From NCBI GenBank assembly GCA_002748265.1, contig PDRY01000012.1:124001-188000 (forward strand): a stretch of 64,000 bases of DNA, in the 5' to 3' direction. Both the position numbers and the translations under genes were made by a program. Below, one piece after another: positions 32,913 to 41,806 of the stretch. How positions within the stretch are numbered: the first letter of the stretch is position 1; every line of letters begins with the position of its first letter. Below the pieces are notes generated by a model that saw nothing but the letters and a program-made list of their open reading frames with translations, was not told the DNA's origin and did not search any database. Origin of the DNA: Rhodobacterales bacterium. Its GTDB lineage: Bacteria; Pseudomonadota; Alphaproteobacteria; Rhodobacterales; Rhodobacteraceae.

Positions 32913-33019
32913 CCCTTGCGCGAAGAACGCCCATGCCGCCGCAATATCTGCCCCAGCATCAGGCCCGCCATGGTCGCATTCTCGCAAGGGCAGCGGCAAA
33001 ACGCACGGTAAGCCTGCAT
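32909..33019 (-). CDS. Possible 36-residue Cys-containing peptide
   Basis: On the minus strand between dprA and topA a frame reads MQAYRAFCRCPCENATMAGL followed by MLGQILRRHGRSSRKG. It has three cysteines in CRCPC and a G-rich sequence (GGGGGGGAT) 5 bases before ATG. Its stop codon overlaps the dprA stop on the other strand. It is the only frame with any content in this 164-base gap. It may be chance. Confidence 0.25.
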   Translation of the reverse strand: MQAYRAFCRCPCENATMAGLMLGQILRRHGRSSRKG

Positions 33020-33076
33020 TGACATCCCCCCCGATCGTCCCACATCTAGCGCCGCCAGAGCCCTAAAGGATGTCCC

Positions 33077-35665
33077 ATGCCCGTCGTTGTCGTCGAAAGC
33101 CCCGCCAAAGCGAAGACCATCAACAAATACCTGGGCAAGGATTACACCGTGCTCGCCTCATATGGTCATGTCCGCGACCTGCCCGCCAAGAACGGGTCGG
33201 TCGATCCGGAGAACGCCTTTGACATGACCTGGGAGGTCGGCGCCGACAGCCGCAAACACGTCAAAGCGATTGCCGACGCGCTCAAGGGCGATGACAAACT
33301 GATCCTCGCCACCGACCCCGACCGCGAGGGGGAAGCGATCAGCTGGCATCTGGAAGAAGCCCTGCGCAAACGCCGCGCGATCAAGAAGTCCACCGAAGTC
33401 AGCCGCGTGGTATTCAACCAGATCACCAAGAAAGCCGTCACCGACGCCATGGCCAACCCGCGCGAGATCGACGCGCCCCTGGTCGAAGCGTATCTCGCGC
33501 GCCGCGCGCTTGATTATCTCGTCGGGTTCAACCTGTCCCCCGTGCTGTGGCGCAAGCTGCCCGGCGCGCGTTCGGCCGGGCGGGTGCAATCCGTTTGCCT
33601 GCGCCTGATCGTTGAGCGCGAGATGGAGATCGAGGCGTTCGATCCGCAGGAATACTGGTCCGTCCGCGCCATGCTGGAGACCCCGCGCGGCCAGACCTTT
33701 GAAGCCCGGCTCACCACGCTTTCGGGCAAGAGGCTCGACAAGTTCGATCTGGCCAGCCGCGTATCGGCGGAGATGGCGGTGCAGGCCGTGTCCTCCCGCG
33801 CGCTCACCGTGGCCAGCGTCGAAGCCAAACCCGCCAGCCGCAACCCTGCGGCGCCGTTCATGACCTCGACCCTGCAGCAGGAAGCCAGCCGCAAATTCGG
33901 CATGGGCGCGCGCGCCTGCATGGCCACGGCGCAGCGCCTCTATGAGGCCGGGCACATCACCTATATGCGGACGGACGGCATCGACATGGCACCCGAAGCG
34001 GTCATGGCCACGCGCGATGCGATCAAGGATCGCTACGGTGAGGATTACGTCCCCAAATCTCCGCGCATGTATAAGAACAAGGCGAAGAACGCCCAGGAAG
34101 CGCACGAATGCATCCGCCCCACCGACGTGACCCGCGACACCGCCAGCCTCAAGCTGACCGATGCGGATCAGCGCAAGCTCTATGATCTGATCTGGAAGCG
34201 CACCATCGCCTGCCAGATGGAGGCCGCCCGTCTGGAGCGCACCACCGTCGACATCGAGAGCACCGACCGCGAAGTCACCCTGCGCGCCACCGGCCAGGTC
34301 GTGAAGTTCGACGGCTTCCTCAAAGTCTACGAGGAAGGCCGCGACGACGCCAAGGACGATGACGACGCCCGCCTGCCCGCCATCATGGAAGGGGAGCCCG
34401 CCAAGCTGCACAAGGGCGGGCTCGCTGCGGCCTATGCCAAGCTGACCGACGATGCGGTGATCGAAGCGGACCACCCCGCCGCCGTTGCTGGCGGGGACGC
34501 CGCCGTTCTGGGCCAGCAGCACTTCACCGCGCCGCCGCCGCGCTACACCGAAGCAACGCTCGTCAAGCGCATGGAAGAGCTGGGGATCGGACGCCCGTCC
34601 ACCTATGCCTCCATCGTCACGACGATCCAGGACCGCGAATATGTCCGCAAGGAACAAAACCGCCTGATCCCCGAGGATAAAGGCCGGATCGTGACCGTGT
34701 TCCTGAAGAACTACTTCCGCAAATACGTGGAATACGACTTCACCGCAGAGCTCGAAGACGAGCTTGACGAAGTGTCCGCCGGGGACCGCGACTGGAAAGA
34801 GCTGCTGGGCAATTTCTGGACCGACTTCCACAAGGCGATCGAAGAGACCAGCGATCTGCGCATCTCGGAGGTGCTGGATCACCTTGATGACGTCCTGGCC
34901 CCGCAGCTCTACCCGCCGCGTGAGGATGGCTCCGATCCGCGGGTGTGCCCGCTCTGCGGCGAAGGTGCGCTGCACCTGAAAACCTCGCGCACTGGCGGCT
35001 TCGTGGGCTGCTCGCGCTATCCCGAATGCCGCTACACCCGGCCTATCGGCGGCGACGCGCCCGAAAACGAAGACCGCGTGCTGGGCGAAGATGACGGCGA
35101 TGAGATCTCCCTGCGCACCGGGCGCTACGGCCCCTATGTGCAGCGCGGCGAGGCCACGCCCGACAACAAGAAGCCGCCGCGCGCGTCCCTGCCCAAGGGC
35201 TGGGATGCGGCCCAGATGGATCTGGAGAAAGCCCTGAGGCTTTTGAGCCTGCCCCGCGAGATCGGCCAGCACCCCGACGGCGGCGAGATCAAAGCCAATT
35301 TCGGCCGCTTCGGCCCGTATCTGATGCACCAGGCGCCCGAAGAGGCGAAGCCGGTCTATGCCAACCTCAAGGATCCGAACGACGTGTTCGAGATCGGCAT
35401 GAACCGCGCGGTGGAGCTGCTGGCCGCCAAGCGCGCCAATCCCGGCGGGCGCGGACGTGCCGCCGCCAAACCCCTGAAGGAGCTGGGCGAGCATCCCGAT
35501 GGCGGTGAGGTGCAGGTTCTGGACGGTCGCTACGGGCCCTACGTGAAGTATAAGCGCACCAACGCGACCCTGCCCAAGGACGTCAAACCCGAAGACGTGA
35601 CGCTTGAAATGGCGGTCGAGCTTATCAAGGAAAAGGCCGCAAAGAAGAAGACGCGGAAGAAGTAA
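33077..35665 (+). CDS. topA: DNA topoisomerase I
   Basis: TopA relaxes negative supercoils. The TOPRIM domain (VVVVESPAKAKTINKYLG with Glu7; ATDPDREGEAISWHL near 78-91), the ARRALDYLVGFNLSPVLWRKL segment and the catalytic Tyr296 in ITYMRTDGIDM are clear. One C4 zinc ribbon follows (CPLCGEGALHLKTS, CSRYPEC) and then two or three FGRFGPYL/GRYGPYV repeats with HPDGGE, ending in a lysine-rich tail. 862 residues, as expected for alphaproteobacteria. Confidence 0.98.
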   Translation: MPVVVVESPAKAKTINKYLGKDYTVLASYGHVRDLPAKNGSVDPENAFDMTWEVGADSRKHVKAIADALKGDDKLILATDPDREGEAISWHLEEALRKRRAIKKSTEVSRVVFNQITKKAVTDAMANPREIDAPLVEAYLARRALDYLVGFNLSPVLWRKLPGARSAGRVQSVCLRLIVEREMEIEAFDPQEYWSVRAMLETPRGQTFEARLTTLSGKRLDKFDLASRVSAEMAVQAVSSRALTVASVEAKPASRNPAAPFMTSTLQQEASRKFGMGARACMATAQRLYEAGHITYMRTDGIDMAPEAVMATRDAIKDRYGEDYVPKSPRMYKNKAKNAQEAHECIRPTDVTRDTASLKLTDADQRKLYDLIWKRTIACQMEAARLERTTVDIESTDREVTLRATGQVVKFDGFLKVYEEGRDDAKDDDDARLPAIMEGEPAKLHKGGLAAAYAKLTDDAVIEADHPAAVAGGDAAVLGQQHFTAPPPRYTEATLVKRMEELGIGRPSTYASIVTTIQDREYVRKEQNRLIPEDKGRIVTVFLKNYFRKYVEYDFTAELEDELDEVSAGDRDWKELLGNFWTDFHKAIEETSDLRISEVLDHLDDVLAPQLYPPREDGSDPRVCPLCGEGALHLKTSRTGGFVGCSRYPECRYTRPIGGDAPENEDRVLGEDDGDEISLRTGRYGPYVQRGEATPDNKKPPRASLPKGWDAAQMDLEKALRLLSLPREIGQHPDGGEIKANFGRFGPYLMHQAPEEAKPVYANLKDPNDVFEIGMNRAVELLAAKRANPGGRGRAAAKPLKELGEHPDGGEVQVLDGRYGPYVKYKRTNATLPKDVKPEDVTLEMAVELIKEKAAKKKTRKK

Positions 35666-35702
35666 GCCCCCCGGGGCGCCGCGCCCGGACAGGAGAAAGC
35701 CC

Positions 35703-36329
35703 GTGCCGCAGCGCTCCCCGCTCCTACGCCACGCGCTTGCGCTCTGTGCGGCTCTGTTCGCGGCGGACCTGGCCGCGCCCTTTGTGCTCGGTGCGTTCTA
35801 TCCGGGCTATTCCCAGCTGCACGACACGCTCAGCACGCTTGGTCATCGCCAAAGCCCCGTCTCCGCAATCACCGCCGCCTGGCTGATCGCCTTCGGGTTC
35901 GGCCTTGGCGTGGCTGCGATTCTGTGCTGGCGCCGGTCATCGCCCGGATGGCGACACTCGGCGTTCTTTTCGGGGCTGCTGGCCTTTGCACTCGGCGCGG
36001 GCGTTGTTTCTGGCCTGTTCCCCGAGGATTTGCCGTCCGAGGCAGAAACGCTCCACGGAAAGCTGCACGGGATTGGCGCCGGATTGGGAAGCATCGGGCT
36101 TCTGATCGGGCTGCTGTGCGGGGCGCCCCTGGCGCGCCGGGTGGCGCTCGGGCTGACCTGGCTGTCCTGTGCGGGCTTTGCAGCGTTCCTCGCCTCCAAG
36201 GCGCCAGAGTCCTACGCCGGGCTGTGGCAGAAGCTCTTTCTGGCCCCGGCCTACCTGTCGGCCCTGCTGATTTTGGGAACGCGGGGTGACCAAGAGAGCC
36301 GCACGGACCGCGACAGCCGTTCGCGCTAA
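35703..36329 (+). CDS. DUF998-like six-helix membrane protein
   Basis: The 208 residues contain about six hydrophobic segments with the pattern PGYSQLHDTLSTLGHRQSPVS near 37-57, which is the signature part of the DUF998 family (YSxxxDxISxLG). I chose the GTG with an AGGAGA site 6 bases upstream; a frame beginning inside topA is also open but has no such site. It lies 37 bases after topA and may share its transcript. Function unknown. Confidence 0.75.
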   Translation: MPQRSPLLRHALALCAALFAADLAAPFVLGAFYPGYSQLHDTLSTLGHRQSPVSAITAAWLIAFGFGLGVAAILCWRRSSPGWRHSAFFSGLLAFALGAGVVSGLFPEDLPSEAETLHGKLHGIGAGLGSIGLLIGLLCGAPLARRVALGLTWLSCAGFAAFLASKAPESYAGLWQKLFLAPAYLSALLILGTRGDQESRTDRDSRSR

Positions 36330-36404
36330 ACGCCCCGCGCCGCGTTGACTTCCCGCCACGTAAGGCGGCATGTTCGCCGCGATGCAACATGAGAGGGGAG
36401 AGCC

Positions 36405-37100
36405 ATGAGCAAGGTTTATGGGTCGGCGCAGGAGGCTCTGGAGGGCCTTTTGCACGACGACATGCTGATCGCGGCGGGCGGATTTGGCCTGTGCGGGATC
36501 CCGGAGCTGCTATTGCAGGCCATCAAGGAAAGCGGCGTGAAGGGGCTCACCTTTGCCTCCAACAACGCGGGCGTCGATGATTTCGGGATCGGCATCCTGC
36601 TTCAGACCCGTCAGGTGAAGAAGATGATGTCGTCCTATGTGGGCGAAAACGCCGAGTTCATGCGCCAGTATCTGGAAGGCGAGCTGGAGGTGGAATTCAA
36701 CCCGCAAGGCACCCTGGCCGAGCGGATGCGCGCCGGGGGCGCGGGCATTCCGGGCTTTTACACCCGCACCGGCGTCGGCACTCAAATCGCCGAGGGCAAA
36801 GAGCACAAAGATTTCGACGGCCAGACCTACATCATGGAGAAAGGCATCTTTGCCGATCTGTCCATCGTGAAGGCCTGGAAAGCCGACGAGACCGGCAACG
36901 CGATCTTCCGCAAGACTGCGCGCAACTTCAACCACCCGGCCGCCACCTGCGGCAAGGTCTGCGTGATGGAAGTCGAAGAGATCGTGCCCGTAGGCTCGCT
37001 CGATCCCGACAACATCCACCTGCCGGGCATCTATGTGCACCGTCTGGTGCAGGGCGATCACGAAAAGCGCATTGAGCAGCGCACGACACGGGAGGCTTGA
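36405..37100 (+). CDS. scoA: 3-oxoacid CoA-transferase subunit A
   Basis: ScoA/B transfers CoA from succinyl-CoA to acetoacetate or similar oxoacids. The 231 residues show MLIAAGGFGLCGIPELLLQAI near 20-40, TFASNNAGVDDFGIG near 49-63 and GAGIPGFYTRTGVGT near 111-125, typical of the alpha subunit. A GAGGGGAGA site precedes the ATG. scoB follows after 3 bases. It could serve polyhydroxybutyrate-derived acetoacetate use. Confidence 0.94.
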   Translation: MSKVYGSAQEALEGLLHDDMLIAAGGFGLCGIPELLLQAIKESGVKGLTFASNNAGVDDFGIGILLQTRQVKKMMSSYVGENAEFMRQYLEGELEVEFNPQGTLAERMRAGGAGIPGFYTRTGVGTQIAEGKEHKDFDGQTYIMEKGIFADLSIVKAWKADETGNAIFRKTARNFNHPAATCGKVCVMEVEEIVPVGSLDPDNIHLPGIYVHRLVQGDHEKRIEQRTTREA

Positions 37101-37103
37101 TCG

Positions 37104-37730
37104 ATGGCTTGGGACCGCAATCAAATGGCCGCCCGCGCGGCGAAAGAGCTTGAAGACGGCATGTATGTGAACCTTGGCATCGGGATCCCGACGCTGGTGT
37201 CCAACTACATCCCCGAGGGCGTGCATGTGACGCTTCAGTCCGAAAACGGGATGCTGGGCATGGGCCCCTTCCCCACCGAGGACGAGATCGACGCCGATCT
37301 GATCAATGCAGGCAAGCAAACCATCACCGAACTGCCCCACTCCGCCTATTTCGACAGCGCCACGTCCTTTGGGATGATCCGCGGCGGCAAGATCGCCATG
37401 GCGATCCTGGGCGCGATGGAAGTGGCCGAAAACGGCGATCTGGCGAACTGGATGATTCCGGGCAAGCTGGTGAAGGGCATGGGCGGCGCCATGGACCTTG
37501 TGGCCGGTGTGGGCCGTGTGGTGGTGGTCATGGACCACACCAACAAGCATGGCGACAGCAAGGTTCTGAAATCCTGCACCCTGCCGCTGACCGGCGCCGG
37601 TGTGGTGGATCGGATCATCACCAATCTGGGCGTGCTGGATGTGACCCATAAGGGTCTTCACATCGTCGAACTGGCCGATGGTGTGACGCGTGAAGAGATG
37701 ATCGCCGCGACCGAGGCGACCATCGTCTGA
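37104..37730 (+). CDS. scoB: 3-oxoacid CoA-transferase subunit B
   Basis: The 208-residue beta subunit carries the catalytic glutamate, Glu47 in [15 protein letters not shown]. Other family segments are [16 protein letters not shown] near 20-35 and [19 protein letters not shown] near 130-148. It follows scoA directly, and an intergenic hairpin repeat lies after it. Confidence 0.95.
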   Translation: MAWDRNQMAARAAKELEDGMYVNLGIGIPTLVSNYIPEGVHVTLQSENGMLGMGPFPTEDEIDADLINAGKQTITELPHSAYFDSATSFGMIRGGKIAMAILGAMEVAENGDLANWMIPGKLVKGMGGAMDLVAGVGRVVVVMDHTNKHGDSKVLKSCTLPLTGAGVVDRIITNLGVLDVTHKGLHIVELADGVTREEMIAATEATIV

Positions 37731-37743
37731 AGGTTTCGCCCCT

Positions 37744-37809
37744 GACGGGGCGACCCGCGGGGGGCTCTGCCCCCCGCACCCCCCGAGGTATTTTCACAAA
37801 TAAGAAAAG
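37744..37809 (+). repeat. Intergenic hairpin repeat, copy A
   Basis: A perfect 9-bp hairpin (GCGGGGGGC/GCCCCCCGC, loop TCT, 37757-37777) is followed by CACCCCCCGAGGTATTTTCACAAATAAGAAAAG. The reverse complement of the second part matches copies B and C closely. It separates scoB from the convergent lytic transglycosylase and may serve as a two-way terminator. Confidence 0.75.
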
Positions 37810-38628
37810 CTATCCGCTGATGAAGACGCAGCCGTCGCTCATCAGGACCGGCGGGGTCAGGCACAAGCCCTTGGCCACCGACCAGGCGGCGAGCACTTTG
37901 GGCACATAGGCGCGGGTTTCGGGATAGGGGGGAATGCCCTTGTGATCGCGCAGCGCGCCCTCTCCGGCGTTGTAGGCGGCAAGCGCCAGGATCGTGTCCC
38001 CGTCGAAATGACCGATCAGCCAGTCCAGATAGGCGATGCCGCCACGGATGTTCTGCGCGGGATCGAGGGGGTCCGCCACGTCGAAACGGCTGGCTGTATC
38101 CGGCATCAACTGCATGAGCCCCTGAGCCCCGGCGCCGCTTTGGGCTTCTGCCGCTCCGCCGCTTTCCACCGAAATAACGGCAAGAGCGAGCGCAGGGGAG
38201 ACCTTTGTCCCCACCGATGCCGCGAGCAGATCGCGCCCATATTGACCCGCCACCGCCTGCACCGCCTGGAGCCTGGGGGTGGGCACGTTGCGGGCCTCGT
38301 CCGCGACGCTCATCTGGTGCAGCGCCGCCTGCACGCGCGTGGCGGCCGGGGCATTTAGGTCATCGGGCACGACATTCCAGAACCACTCGGCCCCGCCGGA
38401 ACCGCCCCGCGCAATTGCGGCACTGGCCGGAAGCGGATCGGCGCCCGAGAGCGGCGCGGGCTGCGCCTGAGGGGTGATCTGGACTGTAATGCGCGGACCG
38501 CTGTGATTGGCCGAAGGGGGCTTCACACGGCGAAAGGTGAAATCGGGTTGCAGGCGATCCTGTTCCGCCCCTGCGCTATGCGCAACGAAAAGCGCGGCGA
38601 TCATGCCGCCCCACAGAGTTTTGCTCAT
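37810..38628 (-). CDS. Lytic transglycosylase (SLT domain)
   Basis: The 272-residue periplasmic enzyme cleaves the glycan strand of peptidoglycan. A signal peptide (MSKTLWGGMIAALFVAHSAGA) is followed by a Pro-rich linker and the SLT fold: catalytic Glu155 in AVISVESGGAA, then GAQGLMQLMPDTASRF near 165-180, DPAQNIRGGIAYLDWL and ALAAYNAGEGAL. It lies next to the tad pilus genes and could open the wall for them; that link is an inference from position. Confidence 0.92.
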   Translation of the reverse strand: MSKTLWGGMIAALFVAHSAGAEQDRLQPDFTFRRVKPPSANHSGPRITVQITPQAQPAPLSGADPLPASAAIARGGSGGAEWFWNVVPDDLNAPAATRVQAALHQMSVADEARNVPTPRLQAVQAVAGQYGRDLLAASVGTKVSPALALAVISVESGGAAEAQSGAGAQGLMQLMPDTASRFDVADPLDPAQNIRGGIAYLDWLIGHFDGDTILALAAYNAGEGALRDHKGIPPYPETRAYVPKVLAAWSVAKGLCLTPPVLMSDGCVFISG

Positions 38629-38977
38629 CTGCCCTGCCTCCGGGTCCTTTTGACCGCAGTGTAGAGCGCATGAGGGGCTTGATCCATTGATTTCGCAACA
38701 ATGCGTACTGGCTGTGTCGATTGCACACGTTCAGAGCACGCTGAAAGCTCCAGCCACTCAAAATCGCAAAAAAATATTGATTGATATCAATGTTTTATAT
38801 GGATTATTCCGATTGTCGGCCGATAACCTGAAAAGGCTTTTTTACCGCCCCAATCCCGCCCGATTTTGACGGGAAAACGTAGTCATCCCAGCCGGGGAGC
38901 GCACCAAGACGAGGCCGGTGCACAAGCGAACCGCAAGGGACTGTATCAAAGCGAACCACTCATTGGAGGGATCTCAA
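38629..38977. promoter_or_regulatory. 349-base promoter region before flp
   Basis: No credible gene in either direction. The middle part (about 38755-38845) is AT-rich and holds a 12-base palindrome ATTGATATCAAT (38780-38791). TTGATA (38781-38786), a 17-base spacer and TTATTC form a possible promoter for flp with a leader of about 160 bases. The other half would serve the divergent transglycosylase. Confidence 0.45.
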
Positions 38978-39187
38978 ATGCAAAACTTCATCAAGAACTT
39001 CTTCGCCGACGAATCTGGCGCCGTGACCGTTGACTGGGTCGTGCTGACCGCTGCCATCGTGGGCCTGGGCGTTGCCGCCATCGGCTACGTGTCGCAAGGT
39101 GTGAACAGCATCGGCAACAACATCGCTGCGGACCTGCATGGCAAGTCCATCGGCTCCGGTGTCAAAGACACCCTGTACACCCCGTAA
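38978..39187 (+). CDS. flp: Flp-type pilin precursor
   Basis: A 69-residue prepilin: short N-terminal leader QNFIKNFFADESG, probable cleavage after Gly14, then AVTVDWVVLTAAIVGLGVAA, one hydrophobic helix, and a short hydrophilic end. In classical Flp pilins mature positions 5 and 6 are Glu-Tyr; here they are Asp-Trp. A TTGGAGGG site lies 7 bases before the ATG. A strong terminator follows, so the pilin is made apart from and probably above the assembly genes. The assembly genes cpaB and cpaC lie immediately downstream. Confidence 0.82.
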   Translation: MQNFIKNFFADESGAVTVDWVVLTAAIVGLGVAAIGYVSQGVNSIGNNIAADLHGKSIGSGVKDTLYTP

Positions 39188-39227
39188 TCGGGTGGGACAT
39201 CTGCGGGTCGGCTTATCGGCTCGCGCG

Positions 39228-39262
39228 AAAACACCGCTCCTTCGTGAGCGGTGTTTTTGTTT
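39228..39262 (+). terminator. Rho-independent terminator after flp
   Basis: ACACCGCTC/GAGCGGTGT, a perfect 9-bp stem extended by A-T pairs, loop CTTCGT, followed by TTTTTG. It is about 40 bases after the flp stop. Confidence 0.92.
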
Positions 39263-39348
39263 GCCCCAACCACTCCCCTGCGGCGCCGCATTTCCGCCAT
39301 TACTGGAGGTCAGGTTGCCGGTGACACCATTCCTTTAAGGAGAGTTCA

Positions 39349-40209
39349 ATGCGTATTGTATTCGCCGTCATGCTGGTTGCCGGGCTGGGCCTTGCTGCCT
39401 TCGCCGCGAACCTTGTGCAGGGCTACATGAGCCAGCAGCAGGCTGTGCTGCACGCAGAGCGCGAGGCCGCCGCTCAGCGCGTCGAGGTCGTCGGCGTCGT
39501 TGCCCCGAACCGCTCCATTGGCTACGGGGAGCCGATCACCCCCGACGATGTCGAGGTGGTCGGCTACGCCAAGCCCTACCTGCCCGAGGGCACGTTCGGC
39601 TCCATGGAGGAGTTCTTCCCACAGGGCACGGACGTGCTCCGCATGGCGGTTCGTCCGATGGAGCCGCTGGAGCCCATTCTGGCCGTGAAGGTCACCGCTC
39701 CAGGGGATGATGCCGGGCTCGTGACCCGTTTGGGCAAGGGGATGCGCGCCTTTGCGATCCGCACCGATGTGAGCGCGGGGGTATCTGGCTTCCTGAGGCC
39801 CGGGGATCGCGTAGATGTCTATTGGACCGGCACGGCGCCGGGCCGTTCGGGCGAGTTTACCAAGCTGATCCTGCCCGCCATGGAGATCATGGCCGTTGAC
39901 CAGACTTCGGACGCCAACCTGACCGGCGCCATGGTCGCGCGCACAGTGACCGTGAAAGCCGATCCTCAGCAGGTCGCCCAACTCGCCCAAGCTCAAACGA
40001 CGGGCACGCTGTCCCTGTCTCTCGTCGGTGTGGGCGATGACGCGGTGGCAGAGGTGGTCCAGGTAGATCAACGCGGGCTTTTGGGGATCGTCGAAGAAGC
40101 CCCCGAACCCGAAGTGGTGGCTCAGGCTCCCGCTCCGGCGCCGGTCTGCACCGTACGCAACCGCCGTGGCGCTGAGATCATCATCACCGAGGTGCCGTGT
40201 CTGGACTAA
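39349..40209 (+). CDS. cpaB: Flp pilus assembly protein CpaB/RcpC
   Basis: The 286 residues begin with a signal-anchor helix (MRIVFAVMLVAGLGLAAFAA), followed by a SAF-like domain (VVAPNRSIGYGEPITPDDVEVVGYAKPYLPEGTF near 49-82) and the RcpC/CpaB core (AFAIRTDVSAGVSGFLRPGDRVDVYWTG near 138-165, TVKADPQQVAQLAQAQTTGTLSLSL). CpaB is a periplasmic part of the Tad secretion channel. A TAAGGAGAG site precedes the ATG. The C-terminus has two cysteines that could form a disulfide. Confidence 0.92.
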   Translation: MRIVFAVMLVAGLGLAAFAANLVQGYMSQQQAVLHAEREAAAQRVEVVGVVAPNRSIGYGEPITPDDVEVVGYAKPYLPEGTFGSMEEFFPQGTDVLRMAVRPMEPLEPILAVKVTAPGDDAGLVTRLGKGMRAFAIRTDVSAGVSGFLRPGDRVDVYWTGTAPGRSGEFTKLILPAMEIMAVDQTSDANLTGAMVARTVTVKADPQQVAQLAQAQTTGTLSLSLVGVGDDAVAEVVQVDQRGLLGIVEEAPEPEVVAQAPAPAPVCTVRNRRGAEIIITEVPCLD

Positions 40210-40247
40210 GGCCGGACACTGCCCGACAGGCACGCGAAAGACACAGG

Positions 40248-40278
40248 TCAGGGGGCGATTCGTCCCCTGATTCTCTTT
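40248..40278 (+). terminator. Probable terminator between cpaB and cpaC
   Basis: TCAGGGG/CCCCTGA with a 9-base loop, followed by TTCTCTTT. It lies about 40 bases after the cpaB stop and suggests that cpaC has its own promoter in the next 100 bases. Confidence 0.6.
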
Positions 40279-40380
40279 GAATCTTGCGCATTTACTCCGC
40301 AACGTGCATGCTGTGCAAAAATTAGGGGCAATAAGACCCCGTCAAGACATGATCAGAGCAGTGATCTAAGAGGCAGGCGC

Positions 40381-41802
40381 ATGAACATTATCGGAGCATT
40401 GCGGGCAGCAGCCATCGGAGTCGCGGTTTGCGCAAATTTTGGCGCCCCGCCTGTTCAGGCTGAAACTCTGCGCGTCATCAACGGCGCGCCGTCCACAGCG
40501 TTGAATGTCCCCATGAACCGGGCCGTTGTGGTGGAAAGCGACCGTAGCTTTGCAGAATTGTCCATCGCCAACAGCGGCATCGCGGACATCTCTTCCCTGT
40601 CGGAACGCACGATCTATGTGCTGGGCAAAGAGCCGGGCCGCACGACCCTGACCCTGATCGACGAGAATGGGCGCCTGATCACCAACGTGGAAATCCACGT
40701 CACCCCCGACATAGCGGAGTTCAAAGAGCGTCTGCGCCAGATCCTTCCCGGTGAGCAGATCGAAGTGCGCACCGCCAATAACGGGATCGTCCTGTCCGGC
40801 ATCGTCAGCTCGACCGCCAAGCTCGACGCCGCTCTTGAGCTGGCCAACCGCTATGCCCCTGAACGTGTGTCGAATCTGATGAGCGTCGGCGGCACGCAGC
40901 AGGTCATGCTCAAGGTCCGCTTTGCGGAGATGCAGCGGTCTGTGTCGAAATCCCTGTCCAGCTCGCTGAGCGTGATGAGCCCGGCCTTTGACAGCGGCCG
41001 CACCGTCAGTGGAGGCACGCAGCGCCTTGTCGGATCGGAAGCCCGCACCAACTCTCAAGGCGGCATAACTCCATCCACCTCTGCGGCTGGATCGGTCCTG
41101 TTCGGCTTTGGCGCCGGCGGAGTCGAGGTTGGCTTGTTGCTTGAAGCGCTCGAAAGCAAGGGCGCCGTGCGCACCCTCGCAGAGCCGAATCTGACGGCGC
41201 TATCCGGGCAGGAAGCTAGCTTCTTGGCGGGCGGCGAATACCCGGTCCCAACCATTGGAGACAGCGGCGCCGTCGCCGTGGCCTATCGCCCGTTCGGGGT
41301 GGAGATGAAATTCGTGCCCCGCGTTATCGACGGAGACCGGATCAATCTTGAGCTCAACGCCGCAGTTTCATCCATCGACGCTGCGAACGGCATCACCGCC
41401 GAAGGGATCCAGGTCGATGCATTCTCGACCCGGAAGACCTCGACCACTGTGGAAATGCGCGACGGCGAAAGCTTCGCTATCGCGGGCCTACTCAAGGACG
41501 ATTTCCGAGACGTGAACGGTCAGGTGCCGTGGCTGGGTGACATCCCCGTGCTGGGCGCCCTTTTCCGGTCCACGGAATATCAGCGAAGCCAGACGGAGCT
41601 GGTCATCATCGTGACCCCGCATCTGGTAACGCCGACCCGAGGCGAAGCTCTCGCTCTCCCCGGAGATCGGATGACCTTGCCGACCGAACGTGAGCTGTTT
41701 CTTAACGGCCAGGTGCTGGGCGGCCGCGCCCCGACGCGTGGTCCTGCGGCCGAAGTGGCCAGCCAGGATTTCACCGGCTCCTATGGCTATGTGATGGATT
41801 GA
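40381..41802 (+). CDS. cpaC: Tad pilus secretin CpaC/RcpA
   Basis: The outer-membrane channel of the Tad system. The 473 residues contain a signal peptide, a BON/pilus-associated N-terminal part (VPMNRAVVVESDRSFAELSIANSGIADI near 41-68, NNGIVLSGIVSST), and the secretin domain with VMLKVRFAEMQRSVSKSLS, LRTLAEPNLTALSGQEASFLAGGEYPVP, and the end motif VPWLGDIPVLGALFRSTEYQRSQTELVIIVTPHLV. It is followed 4 bases later by an OmpA-like gene. Confidence 0.95.
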   Translation: MNIIGALRAAAIGVAVCANFGAPPVQAETLRVINGAPSTALNVPMNRAVVVESDRSFAELSIANSGIADISSLSERTIYVLGKEPGRTTLTLIDENGRLITNVEIHVTPDIAEFKERLRQILPGEQIEVRTANNGIVLSGIVSSTAKLDAALELANRYAPERVSNLMSVGGTQQVMLKVRFAEMQRSVSKSLSSSLSVMSPAFDSGRTVSGGTQRLVGSEARTNSQGGITPSTSAAGSVLFGFGAGGVEVGLLLEALESKGAVRTLAEPNLTALSGQEASFLAGGEYPVPTIGDSGAVAVAYRPFGVEMKFVPRVIDGDRINLELNAAVSSIDAANGITAEGIQVDAFSTRKTSTTVEMRDGESFAIAGLLKDDFRDVNGQVPWLGDIPVLGALFRSTEYQRSQTELVIIVTPHLVTPTRGEALALPGDRMTLPTERELFLNGQVLGGRAPTRGPAAEVASQDFTGSYGYVMD

Positions 41803-41806
41803 CCCA

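Noticed and set aside
33158-35494. 778-codon open frame on the minus strand opposite topA
   Set aside because: It mirrors topA codons in a GC-rich genome, has a His/Gly/Leu-rich meaningless composition, and topA is certain by motifs.
38687-38869. 60-codon frame in the flp promoter region
   Set aside because: It has no ribosome binding site, spans the AT-rich promoter part, and its composition is not coding-like.
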